From contig NZ_CP167895.1 in NCBI RefSeq assembly GCF_041504345.1, positions 1,240,001 to 1,304,000 on the forward strand: 64,000 bases of DNA, in the 5' to 3' direction. Under the pieces are notes generated by a model. The model searched no databases and had not been told where the DNA came from. It was given only the letters and a program-made list of their open reading frames with translations. The translations under genes were made by a program, and so were the position numbers. The stretch is from Vibrio sp. BS-M-Sm-2. GTDB lineage: Bacteria > Pseudomonadota > Gammaproteobacteria > Enterobacterales > Vibrionaceae. Position 1 is the stretch's first letter. Each line of letters begins with the position of its first letter. Below, one piece after another: positions 56,477 to 64,000 of the stretch.

Positions 56477-56522
56477 TCAGGTGGCATTAATCAGGTTTTA
56501 CGATTTTTTGAAACGAAAACGA

Positions 56523-56606
56523 GTCAAAATAACTCAGTTTCTAAAAATAACTAAGGCTTCAGAAAATCGATAAGTCATTCTTAATTTTTCAAGTAGTCAA
56601 AATGAC
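56523..56606. promoter_or_regulatory. Two NorR-type sites on the hmp side
   Basis: GTCAAAATAAC (56523-56533) and GTCAAAATGAC (56596-56606) fit GT-N7-AC. The second is a perfect inverted repeat GTCA-AAA-TGAC and lies only 37 bases before the hmp start. I see no good sigma-54 -24/-12 element downstream of it. Confidence 0.5.
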
Positions 56607-56642
56607 ATATAGGTCATAAGACTCAGTGTTCGGAGTAAATTC

Positions 56643-57839
56643 ATGCTTAACAACGCACATATCGAAATCATCAAATCTACTATCCCGCTACTTGAGAGCG
56701 CAGGCCCGGCTTTAACTCAGCACTTTTATCAACGTATGTTCACGCATAACCCTGAGTTGAAAGATATCTTCAATATGACTCACCAAAGAACAGGTCGCCA
56801 AGGCGTTGCACTGTTTGAAGCTATCGCGGCTTATGCAAAGAACATTGAAAACCTAGCAGCGTTAACAACAGCCGTTGAACGTATTGCTCAGAAACACACA
56901 AGCTTTAACATTCAACCAGAGCACTACCAAATTGTTGGTTTGCACCTGATTGAAACACTGCGTGAATTGGCAACAGAAGCGTTCACTCCAGAAGTGGAAG
57001 AGGCGTGGACAGCGGCTTACCTTTTCTTAGCTCAAGTATTCATCGACCGTGAAGCAGAGCTTTACCTACAGCGTAAGCAAGCGGTAGGTGGCTGGGAAGC
57101 AGCACGTACGTTCGTGATTGCAGATAAGATTGAAGAATCAGCTCTAGTAACTAGCTTTATTCTTCAGCCAAAAGATGGCGGTGACGTTCTGGATTACACA
57201 CCAGGTCAATACATCGGTATCGAAGTGAAACCGGAAGGCTCTCAATACAGCGAGATTCGTCAATACTCACTGTCTGATAAGCCAAACGGCAAGCAATACC
57301 GCATCTCTGTTAAACGTGAAGGACAAGGTCAAGAGACACAAGGAGTTGTATCTAACCACCTACACGATACGGTTGCTGTTGGTGATGAGGTTAGTCTGTA
57401 CGCACCAGCGGGTGACTTCATGTATCAAGAACGCAGCAAGCCGGTAACGCTTATCTCTGCAGGTGTGGGAGTTACACCAATGCAGTCTATGCTTGAGTTC
57501 CTAAACACGGAAGATAAAAACGAACCAGTACTTTACCTTCACGCTTGTGAAAACGTAGGTCAACACTCGTTCACAACCCGTGTTAAAGACATTGTTACCG
57601 ACAAAGGTTGGGAAGCGAAAACGTGGTACATGAACAAAGATGAGTCTGCATGTGAAAATACGCATCAAGGTCAAATGGATCTAGCGTCTATCTCTGATAC
57701 TAAAGGTTTTGAAGAGAGCGACTTCTACATCTGTGGCCCTGTTGGCTTCATGAAAAACATCGTGGAGCAACTAGACGCACTTAAAGTTGATCGTTCACGC
57801 GTACACTACGAAGTATTTGGCCCTCACGCTAACTTCTAA
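56643..57839 (+). CDS. hmp: Flavohaemoglobin Hmp, NO dioxygenase
   Basis: A 398-residue three-domain protein. The globin domain holds the haem ligand H85 (IAQKHTSF), Y29 (HFYQ) and Q53 (GRQG). The FAD domain has RQYSLSDKPNGKQYRISVKR, and the NAD domain starts at ISAGVGVTPMQSMLEFLN and ends VHYEVFGPHANF. It converts NO to nitrate with O2 and NADPH. It is divergent from norR, and a terminator follows. Confidence 0.97.
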   Translation: MLNNAHIEIIKSTIPLLESAGPALTQHFYQRMFTHNPELKDIFNMTHQRTGRQGVALFEAIAAYAKNIENLAALTTAVERIAQKHTSFNIQPEHYQIVGLHLIETLRELATEAFTPEVEEAWTAAYLFLAQVFIDREAELYLQRKQAVGGWEAARTFVIADKIEESALVTSFILQPKDGGDVLDYTPGQYIGIEVKPEGSQYSEIRQYSLSDKPNGKQYRISVKREGQGQETQGVVSNHLHDTVAVGDEVSLYAPAGDFMYQERSKPVTLISAGVGVTPMQSMLEFLNTEDKNEPVLYLHACENVGQHSFTTRVKDIVTDKGWEAKTWYMNKDESACENTHQGQMDLASISDTKGFEESDFYICGPVGFMKNIVEQLDALKVDRSRVHYEVFGPHANF

Positions 57840-57895
57840 TAGGAATCGTCAGTTCTATTAACACTCGCCTGAACTATTAAAAACCTTGCCTATTC

Positions 57896-57922
57896 AAAAG
57901 GCCTCACAGTGTGAGGCCTTTT
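57896..57922 (+). terminator. Rho-independent terminator after hmp
   Basis: AAAAGGCCTCAC (57896-57907) pairs with GTGAGGCCTTTT (57911-57922) around a three-base loop, followed by T residues. Confidence 0.88.
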
Positions 57923-57976
57923 TTTGTTTGGTGTAGCGCTGAATAGATATGTCTCTAGCAAAGAGGGCGCTCTTGA

Positions 57977-58957
57977 TTAAGAGCGCTTCGTCTTTTTCGA
58001 CATATAGTGAGTATCAAAAAACTCAGGCCAGTACATTTTCACGTAACCGCCTGCAACCCAAATCACTAGGATGGTTGCGATAGTTAGCTCAAAGAATCCG
58101 AACTTGTGCAGCCAATACCATTGTGGGTATTCCTCGCCGAAAAACGTGGTTAATCGATGCATGGCAATAGCGCTGATCACGGATGGGAAGGTGACGGCAG
58201 CAATTGAAGGTTGGAACTTCAGACGCATTAGGCGGATATAACACAAGTAGATCAGCAGTGTCATGGTGATAGCAATGCCAGCCAATGCGCCTGTCAGAAT
58301 CGGGTCTGGGTTGTCGAAGTTAACCAAGTAAGCGGCTAAAGATAAGTTAACCGGAGCCGCCATGATAGCGAGTGTTGGTCTTGCTCTGCGAGGAAGATTA
58401 CCTTCGAACACCAAGCGGTACAACACTACTGGCAGCATAAGGAAATAGATACCAATACAAGTGGCCGCAAGTGTTTCTGAAAAGACGGTGTGCCCGAACT
58501 GTGTACCTGCTAAAGAACTACTGATCAAACCCACCGGATATAGAAACCAACTCGGTACAATGTTCGACATTTTGAAGTTGATGATCTGAAAGCTAAAGAA
58601 CAATACCATCATGGTAAAGTGCAGCAATAGCGCACAGAACCAAACTGGGTAGGCGATGACTGGCGATATCTCGGCTAAATAGTCGCACAGAATCAGAAGT
58701 GCCATACTCATTGGTGCCATTAAGCTACCCACTAGTGGGTGGCGTATGTCATTAAGGAAGGTATTAAAGCTCGTTAGATAACGGAGTAAAACAGGCAGCA
58801 ATAATAGCGCGCCGAATGAAGCGAGGTAGGGGCGAATGATCTCACCAATGCCCGGGATATATAATGCCCAAGCTTGTCCTAACCCAATAACGCCAAGTGC
58901 TAAAGACGCCTGAGATGGCGGCACATTTTTTACTTGGGTCAATCTTCTCCAGTTCAA
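57977..58957 (-). CDS. TDT-family (TehA/SLAC1-type) transporter
   Basis: A 326-residue membrane protein with about ten segments. Family features include VPPSQASLALGVIGLGQAWA at the start, MAPMSMALLILCDYLAE, PSWFLYPVGLISSSLAGTQF and PTLAIMAAPVNLSLAAYLV. The family covers TehA tellurite resistance proteins, malate and sulfite exporters. The substrate is not clear. Its divergent or neighbouring context (hmp upstream, ClcA downstream) does not define it. Confidence 0.9.
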   Translation of the reverse strand: MNWRRLTQVKNVPPSQASLALGVIGLGQAWALYIPGIGEIIRPYLASFGALLLLPVLLRYLTSFNTFLNDIRHPLVGSLMAPMSMALLILCDYLAEISPVIAYPVWFCALLLHFTMMVLFFSFQIINFKMSNIVPSWFLYPVGLISSSLAGTQFGHTVFSETLAATCIGIYFLMLPVVLYRLVFEGNLPRRARPTLAIMAAPVNLSLAAYLVNFDNPDPILTGALAGIAITMTLLIYLCYIRLMRLKFQPSIAAVTFPSVISAIAMHRLTTFFGEEYPQWYWLHKFGFFELTIATILVIWVAGGYVKMYWPEFFDTHYMSKKTKRS

Positions 58958-59163
58958 CGACTTACTCCGACTTAGTTAATTACAGAATATTGCATTTTTT
59001 GCTTTAGTTAGAGTGTGTAGGTCACCCATCAATAGATTTTGAGGGAACTCAACTAATTTTGAGTGGATGATATCAAGTTTAACGTTTGCTTTTTTGATTT
59101 TGATACAGAATCGGGAGATTAAGCACGTTGAATGTGTGCTTTTGTTTCATGAGTCATTTGTAA

Positions 59164-60570
59164 TTAACGCACTTCCTCTTGTTGAGGGAGGTCTTGTTGT
59201 CTTAGCTTCTCATTTTTCAGCGTACGGTTGAGTAATTGGCTGTAAATTGGCTGCCCACCAAACATTTGAGCAATGATTACCGCACCTAAGCAGGTGATGA
59301 TCAACGGCAGTATTAGGTAGTAGTTATTGGTCATTTCAATAACCAATAGAATACCAGTGATAGGTGCTCGCACGGTGGCGGCAAATAACGCGCCCATACC
59401 AGCAATCGCAAACATGCCCGGCTCAATATTCAGTTCAGGGAAGAATGCCGCAGCGATAAGCCCGAACGCATAACCAAAGAGTGTTCCTAGAGCAAGCATT
59501 GGTGCAAAGATACCACCCGGTGCACCAGAGCCGAAACAAAGTAGCGTGGTGAGCACGCGCCCTAAGAAGATTAACAGCAGCACGTTTGCGCTGTAGTTGC
59601 CATTAGTGATGTTCGGGATGATACCAATACCACCCCCAGTCAACTCCGGTATATAGAGCAGCAATAAGCCAAAGCAACCGCCCAGCAGGGAACCTGTCAT
59701 TAAGTAGCGTTTACGGTCATTCTTGTGTATTGCCACAAACAGGTCTTGCGAAAGTGTAATCAGTTTATTGAAAATCACACCAAACAGGCCGAACAATACG
59801 CCTAACAACAAGAATAACCACAGAGCATCCAGTTCAGGCGGTTGGTATTGAGGCATTGTGATAACGGCAGATTGGCCATTGATAGAACGAAACACAATGT
59901 TGGCTGAAATCGCTGAGATGATGACGGCTTTGATCGATATGAGTGAGTAGCGAAACTGTGGTCTCATCTCCTCGACTACAAACATGATGCCAGCCAGTGG
60001 TGCATTGAATGCGGCGGCTAAACCACCTGCGGCACCGGAAGCTAATAGTGAGTGGCGAGTGTCGTCATCTTTGACTCGAAAGATATCGGTGACCATGCGA
60101 CCAATACTGCCGCCCATTTGAACGGTTGGTCCTTCTCGACCTAAAACCATCCCAGAACCTAATGCGCCCATACCGCCAAAGAATTTTACTGGCAATACTC
60201 TCCACCATCGAACAGGGCGCATACCGTCCATCGCCCCTTCAATTTCAGGGATGCCTGAGCCTGCAGCCTCTGGAGCAAAGCGATGAACGAGGAAGTAACC
60301 AATAAAGGCAAATGCAGCACTAATAAGGAAAGCGGCGAGCCAAAGGGGTAAATAGCTGCCGATTTCATCTTTAAGCCAATCGGTACGAGTTTCTGTGATG
60401 AAATGAACCGCGACTTCGAAATAGGTACCCACCACGCCAGCAAGTACACCTACAATACAAGAAAGAAAGAGAACGGAAGCTGGGGTCTTATCCCTTGAGA
60501 GAAATTGATTCATAGCATCCCTTGGCATTTTGGCTAGTAGGGACTGCTTAATTTTCTCTCTTCTGGTCAT
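59164..60570 (-). CDS. clcA: ClcA H+/Cl- exchange transporter
   Basis: A 468-residue CLC antiporter. Selectivity motifs are AAGSGIPEIEG, GREGPTVQMG (with the external gating glutamate) and GGIFAPMLALGTLFG. Eighteen helices in the family. It exchanges two Cl- for one H+ and aids extreme acid resistance in enterobacteria. The start has ribosome-like GGAG sequence (AGGAGCC) in the leader. The gene is alone on its strand. Confidence 0.95.
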   Translation of the reverse strand: MTRREKIKQSLLAKMPRDAMNQFLSRDKTPASVLFLSCIVGVLAGVVGTYFEVAVHFITETRTDWLKDEIGSYLPLWLAAFLISAAFAFIGYFLVHRFAPEAAGSGIPEIEGAMDGMRPVRWWRVLPVKFFGGMGALGSGMVLGREGPTVQMGGSIGRMVTDIFRVKDDDTRHSLLASGAAGGLAAAFNAPLAGIMFVVEEMRPQFRYSLISIKAVIISAISANIVFRSINGQSAVITMPQYQPPELDALWLFLLLGVLFGLFGVIFNKLITLSQDLFVAIHKNDRKRYLMTGSLLGGCFGLLLLYIPELTGGGIGIIPNITNGNYSANVLLLIFLGRVLTTLLCFGSGAPGGIFAPMLALGTLFGYAFGLIAAAFFPELNIEPGMFAIAGMGALFAATVRAPITGILLVIEMTNNYYLILPLIITCLGAVIIAQMFGGQPIYSQLLNRTLKNEKLRQQDLPQQEEVR

Positions 60571-61054
60571 TGAGATAAGGCTCCTGAATAGGTTGAGGCG
60601 GGCTTGCCGTAAATTATACGCTTCCTCTGCATATCCTATAGTAACAAAGATGGAAAGTTGAATTTCATTTATGGAATGTGCGTGTTACATAAATGGAATC
60701 TATGGGCAATTGTGGAATCGCCGTCACAATTTTGATCGTTTCTCTGGTGGCGGCTTGAATATCCCCAAAAATGAACCATAGTTAAATCGTAAAGCAACAT
60801 AACGAACCGCAAGGAGAAGTGAGGTTTTACACACAATTTGGATGGATTCAGAAACAAAGTTTTAGTTCCTCGTTAAATGTTCAGGTCGATATTTAAGGCT
60901 TCCTGATTCGCGAACTCACGATTGAGTAACGAGGGTGAGGCGTACTGATAAGTACGCCTTTAGTCTGTCTGGAGCATCCCATTTCCGCATTCTGCCTCTA
61001 CTGCCTATCTCTTCAGATTATTTTCGCGCTAACCTTTATTAACTAATCTCAGTG
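60571..61054. other. Intergenic region upstream of the MITE
   Basis: About 480 bases with no supported gene. It includes the clcA promoter on the minus strand and a hairpin, AGGCGTACT (60938-60946) with AGTACGCCT (60951-60959), followed by TTTAGTCTG; the hairpin could end a short RNA read on the plus strand. No open frame is convincing (a 62-codon minus frame at 60669-60857 looks accidental). Confidence 0.4.
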
Positions 61055-61220
61055 TAATACCAATCGTAGTAAATAATTGGTCACCCTAGCTGGTTAAAAT
61101 GCTCGATAACTGGGTTATAATTTTTTATTGTAGAATAACTACTTATCAAAAAATCACGCCTTGTTCTCAAGCCTTTTTCCTGCGCTATTTCTGAACACTT
61201 ACTTACTGTGATTGGTATAA
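61055..61220. mobile_element. MITE-like repeat with imperfect terminal inverted repeats
   Basis: The left end TAATACCAATCGTAGTAAAT (61055-61074 region) and the reverse complement of the right end, TTATACCAATCACAGTAAGT (61201-61220 region), match at 16 of 20 positions. The whole is about 166 bases with no coding frame. I recall sequences of this type scattered in Vibrio intergenic regions, but cannot confirm it here. There is no transposase in the window. Confidence 0.7.
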
Positions 61221-61283
61221 ACAATCGATTGGGGTCAACTTTTTAGTGATTGAGTATATACTCCCTTAAAAAGGAGAACTGAT

Positions 61284-62267
61284 ATGACTAAAAAAGTTCC
61301 TACAAATATTATTACGGGTTTCTTGGGTGTTGGTAAAACGACAGCCATTTTGAACCTGTTAAAAAATAAACCTGAAAATGAAAACTGGGCTGTTCTGGTT
61401 AATGAGTTTGGGGAAATTGGTATTGATGGTGCATTGATGACAGATCAAGGCGCTTTGATTAAAGAAGTACCGGGTGGCTGCATGTGTTGTACAGCAGGCG
61501 TTCCTATGTCGGTGGGCATTAATGCCTTACTTCGCCAAAAGCCAGATCGTTTATTGATTGAGCCAACAGGGCTTGGTCACCCTAAACAAGTGATTGCAAC
61601 GTTAACTTCAGAACAATACACACCTTATGTTGATTTAAAAGCGACGCTTGGTTTGGTAGACCCACGCAATCTATCTAATGAGAAATACACGTCTAATCAG
61701 AACTTTAATGATCAATTAGATAGTGCAGATGTGATTCTAGGCACCAAGGTCGACCTTGTGCATTCTGAAGATATCGATGTGTTTAATGATTGGGTGACTG
61801 ATCAAACGCCAGCAAAAGTCTTCCATAAGCTAATCCATGACGGCGAAGTGCCACTGGAAGTGTTGGACATTGAAAGAGTGTATGGCAGTGCTTCATCTCA
61901 TATTGAAGCGCACCATCACGATCACGCTGAACAAGAACCTCAATTCCAACTTCCTCCCGGTGAAGCTTTCATCCGTAAAGAGAATAAAGGACAGGGTTAT
62001 TTTAGTTGTGGATGGTTGTTTGGTGCAGAGTATAAGTTCGACTTTGATCCACTATTCTCAATGTTGTCTGATTTGACGGCTGAACGTGTAAAAGCCGTGG
62101 TGAATACAGACCAAGGTTGCTACGCGTTTAACGTGGCGAATCAAGTCGTGTCAGTCAATGAAATCACACTCGATGGCTTTGAATCTCGACTGGAAGTGAT
62201 CGACTCACAGCTAATGCCATGGGGCGATCTCGAACAGATTCTGCTCAAGCTGTGTGGCATCAAATAG
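61284..62267 (+). CDS. CobW/COG0523-family metal GTPase
   Basis: A 327-residue P-loop GTPase. Walker A is GFLGVGKTT, the signature metal site is GGCMCC (CxCC), and a Glu/Asp motif VNEFGEIGIDG follows. The linker is rich in histidine (EAHHHDHAEQEP), a metal-binding stretch, before the CobW C-terminal domain (FIRKENKGQGYFSCGWLFGA). These proteins insert or carry zinc or cobalt; zinc chaperone roles are typical. No Zur-like palindrome was seen upstream. It has a good ribosome site (AAAAAGGAG). Confidence 0.92.
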   Translation: MTKKVPTNIITGFLGVGKTTAILNLLKNKPENENWAVLVNEFGEIGIDGALMTDQGALIKEVPGGCMCCTAGVPMSVGINALLRQKPDRLLIEPTGLGHPKQVIATLTSEQYTPYVDLKATLGLVDPRNLSNEKYTSNQNFNDQLDSADVILGTKVDLVHSEDIDVFNDWVTDQTPAKVFHKLIHDGEVPLEVLDIERVYGSASSHIEAHHHDHAEQEPQFQLPPGEAFIRKENKGQGYFSCGWLFGAEYKFDFDPLFSMLSDLTAERVKAVVNTDQGCYAFNVANQVVSVNEITLDGFESRLEVIDSQLMPWGDLEQILLKLCGIK

Positions 62268-62449
62268 CGCTATTTTTTCTGTTTTAACTAAGGATCTTGG
62301 TGTTTACTTCGTTTTAAGCGGTGCAAACACCAGATTAAATGAGAAAGTTTGCGTCATATCACGATAAATGTGAGATAAATCACTCTAATTACTTTATAGT
62401 GCTCGGCTGAAATAAGAATGTAGGCTGTCTGCTTAAGGAACCCGTAACA

Positions 62450-63736
62450 ATGTCATTTTCCTCTCAAGGTTTTGCTCCTGAATTAGTCAAAGCGTTGACT
62501 GAGTGTGGTTATGAAAAACTCACTCCAATTCAACAAAAAGCGATTCCAATGGCTCGTAAAGGCCATGATATTTTTGCTACTGCTCAAACCGGTACGGGTA
62601 AAACAGCGGCATTCTCATTGCCTGTTATTCAGCACCTACTGAACAGCGGTAAAAAAGCATCTCGAGGAACGGCTCGCGGCCTTATTCTTGCTCCAACTCG
62701 TGAGCTTGCTGCGCAGATCGCTCAAAACATCAAAGACTACGTTAAATACACTGAACTAAGCGTTTCAGCGGTTTACGGTGGTAACAAGATGTCTTCACAG
62801 GTTCGTCAATTAGAGCTGGGTGTGGATATTCTGGTTGCGACTCCGGGCCGTTTAGAAGAGCACTTAGAAGCGGGTAACGTGTCTATTGCTAACCTAGAGT
62901 TCCTAGTGTTTGATGAAGCTGACCGTATCCTAGATATGGGTTTCATCAATGCTGTTCGTAAAATCATGCTGGATGTAGAAACATCGCCACAAATCATGAT
63001 GTTCTCGGCGACAACATCGACTCAGTTGAATCAACTGTCAGTAGATATTTTACGTAAACCAAAACGTATTAGTGTTGAGCGTGAAAACTCAACGGCTGCT
63101 ACTGTCGGCCACGTGGTTTACCCAGTGGATCAAGAACGTAAAACAGAACTGCTTTCTGAACTGATTGGTCGTAAAAACTGGCGCCAAGTGCTTGTTTTTG
63201 TGAACTACAAAGAAACAGCGAATGACGTGGTTAAAGAGCTTAAGCTAGACGGCATTAAAGCAGTACTGTGCCATGGTGATAAGGCGCAAAGTGCTCGTCG
63301 TCGTGCTCTAGACGATTTTAAAGAAGGTAAAGCGCGTGTAATGGTAGCAACAGACGTTGCGGCTCGTGGTCTTGATATCGAAGACTTACCACACGTAATC
63401 AACTACGACATGCCTTTCCTAGCAGAAGACTATGTTCACCGTATTGGCCGTACAGGTCGTGCAGGTAAGCAAGGTCATGCTGTCTCTTTCGTTAACCGCG
63501 AAGAAGAGTTAACCGTGGTTCAGGTTGAGAAATTGATTCAACAACGTATTCGTCGTGTCGAACAACCAGGTTACGAACCGAAGAAGCGCGACGCTTACAT
63601 TGAAAAGCTGAACACCAAGTCGGCTTACAAAAACCGCCAAGGTCGTAAGAACAACGCGAACGAAGAGCCTCAAGATCAAGCGAGTGCAGAACGTCGTTTG
63701 ACTATGATGAAGCGAATTAAAAACCGTCGTAAGTAA
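62450..63736 (+). CDS. rhlE: RhlE-like DEAD-box RNA helicase
   Basis: A 428-residue helicase. Motifs in order: Q motif YEKLTPIQQKAIP, I AQTGTGKT, Ia PTRELA, Ib TPGR, II DEAD, III SAT, IV VLVFVNYKE, V ATDVAARGLD, VI HRIGRTGR. The basic C-terminal tail (KNRQGRKNNANEEPQDQASA) suits RhlE. It likely aids ribosome assembly or RNA turnover, more so in the cold. A terminator follows; RhlE assignment among DEAD paralogues is tentative. Confidence 0.93.
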   Translation: MSFSSQGFAPELVKALTECGYEKLTPIQQKAIPMARKGHDIFATAQTGTGKTAAFSLPVIQHLLNSGKKASRGTARGLILAPTRELAAQIAQNIKDYVKYTELSVSAVYGGNKMSSQVRQLELGVDILVATPGRLEEHLEAGNVSIANLEFLVFDEADRILDMGFINAVRKIMLDVETSPQIMMFSATTSTQLNQLSVDILRKPKRISVERENSTAATVGHVVYPVDQERKTELLSELIGRKNWRQVLVFVNYKETANDVVKELKLDGIKAVLCHGDKAQSARRRALDDFKEGKARVMVATDVAARGLDIEDLPHVINYDMPFLAEDYVHRIGRTGRAGKQGHAVSFVNREEELTVVQVEKLIQQRIRRVEQPGYEPKKRDAYIEKLNTKSAYKNRQGRKNNANEEPQDQASAERRLTMMKRIKNRRK

Positions 63737-63753
63737 AATTACGGTTGGTAATG

Positions 63754-63783
63754 AAAAAGAGCCACTGTATTGTGGCTCTTTTT
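63754..63783 (+). terminator. Rho-independent terminator after the helicase gene
   Basis: AAAAAGAGCCAC (63754-63765) pairs with GTGGCTCTTTTT (63772-63783), with T run. Confidence 0.85.
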
Positions 63784-63873
63784 CGTTGTGTCGCTAAATA
63801 CAAGGTCGCTCCTTACAAAGACAGTTCAACAAGCTAAAACACTCAAATAAAAATAAGTCGATAAGGTAATAAT

Positions 63874-64000
63874 ATGGATAGCGCGCTACTTTGGGCTTTT
63901 ATTCCCACGTTTTTCTTTGTGTCAATCACACCTGGCATGTGTATGACCTTGGCGTTAACGTTGGGCATGAGCATCGGTTACAAGCGTACATTATGGATGA
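63874..64000 (+). CDS. LysE-family translocator, N-terminal fragment (runs off window)
   Basis: The first 42 residues are in the window: a hydrophobic start, then FFVSITPGMCMTLALTLGMS, the LysE/RhtB PGP-like opening (here TPGMCMT). The ATG at 63874 follows ATAAGGTAA. It is the second exporter of this family in the window (compare 23797-24405), but the two are different in sequence. Confidence 0.8.
   Translation, partial: MDSALLWAFIPTFFFVSITPGMCMTLALTLGMSIGYKRTLWM

Noticed and set aside
56481..56496. Sigma-54 promoter (TGGCAT...GT) for hmp
   Set aside because: The -12 element is GT instead of GC and it lies upstream of the putative activator sites, the wrong order for hmp.

Overview
The window looks like chromosome of a marine Vibrio, probably near the Splendidus clade. 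This is inferred from recognisable Vibrio-type proteins (GH18 chitinase with CBM5/12 modules, norR-hmp pair, DUF4136 lipoprotein, large VCBS adhesin) and from a short MITE-like repeat at 61055-61220 that I recall from Vibrio intergenic regions. Base composition looks moderate. No phage, transposase or CRISPR locus is visible.

Layout. 1-8473 (minus) is the N-terminal part of a giant VCBS/cadherin-like repeat adhesin that runs off the left edge; its most credible start codon lies one base out of frame across an A8 tract. 8652-16404 is a copper/silver-type efflux block: a MerR-family-type promoter, a small His/Met/Cys-rich exported protein, a TolC-like channel, a CusB adaptor carrying two CusF-like domains, a CusA pump and a CopI-like cupredoxin. 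16487-25392 holds a lysine-rich coiled-coil protein, two tRNA-Gly(UCC) genes, a ThrE exporter, PhnA/YjdM, three GNAT acetyltransferases, a DUF1501 gene remnant, a VirK/YbjX protein with a terminator-like leader, a lipoprotein, and a LysE exporter divergent from a LysR regulator. 25456-32509 contains a crystallin-J1-type ADP-ribosylglycohydrolase homologue, a four-gene polar amino-acid ABC operon, and a yqhD-like alcohol dehydrogenase divergent from its yqhC-like AraC regulator.

32658-40569 has a small outer-membrane protein and a glycine-zipper protein behind a 24-bp perfect palindrome, a rare protein made of three fused RidA domains, small lipoprotein and membrane genes, a hexapeptide acyltransferase, a GNAT, a YkgB/RclC-type DUF417 protein, a single RidA and a BCCT transporter. 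41021-54591 carries the chitinase, a YgjV-like protein, a DUF4136 lipoprotein, a D-Ala-D-Ala carboxypeptidase, a YkgJ cysteine-cluster protein, an RluA-type pseudouridine synthase with a long coiled coil, a GST and a CurA-like reductase under a TetR regulator with two identical operators, an FKBP, a DsbA-like lipoprotein, an OmpA-family lipoprotein and a glutaredoxin.

54681-64000 has the nitric-oxide response pair norR/hmp with a perfect FNR-type box and NorR-type sites between them, a TDT transporter, ClcA, the MITE, a CobW-family GTPase, a RhlE-type RNA helicase and the start of a second LysE-family gene. Common themes are metal, NO and electrophile stress defence, amino-acid transport and surface attachment or chitin use. 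All functions are inferred from translated sequence and recognised motifs; no database search was possible.
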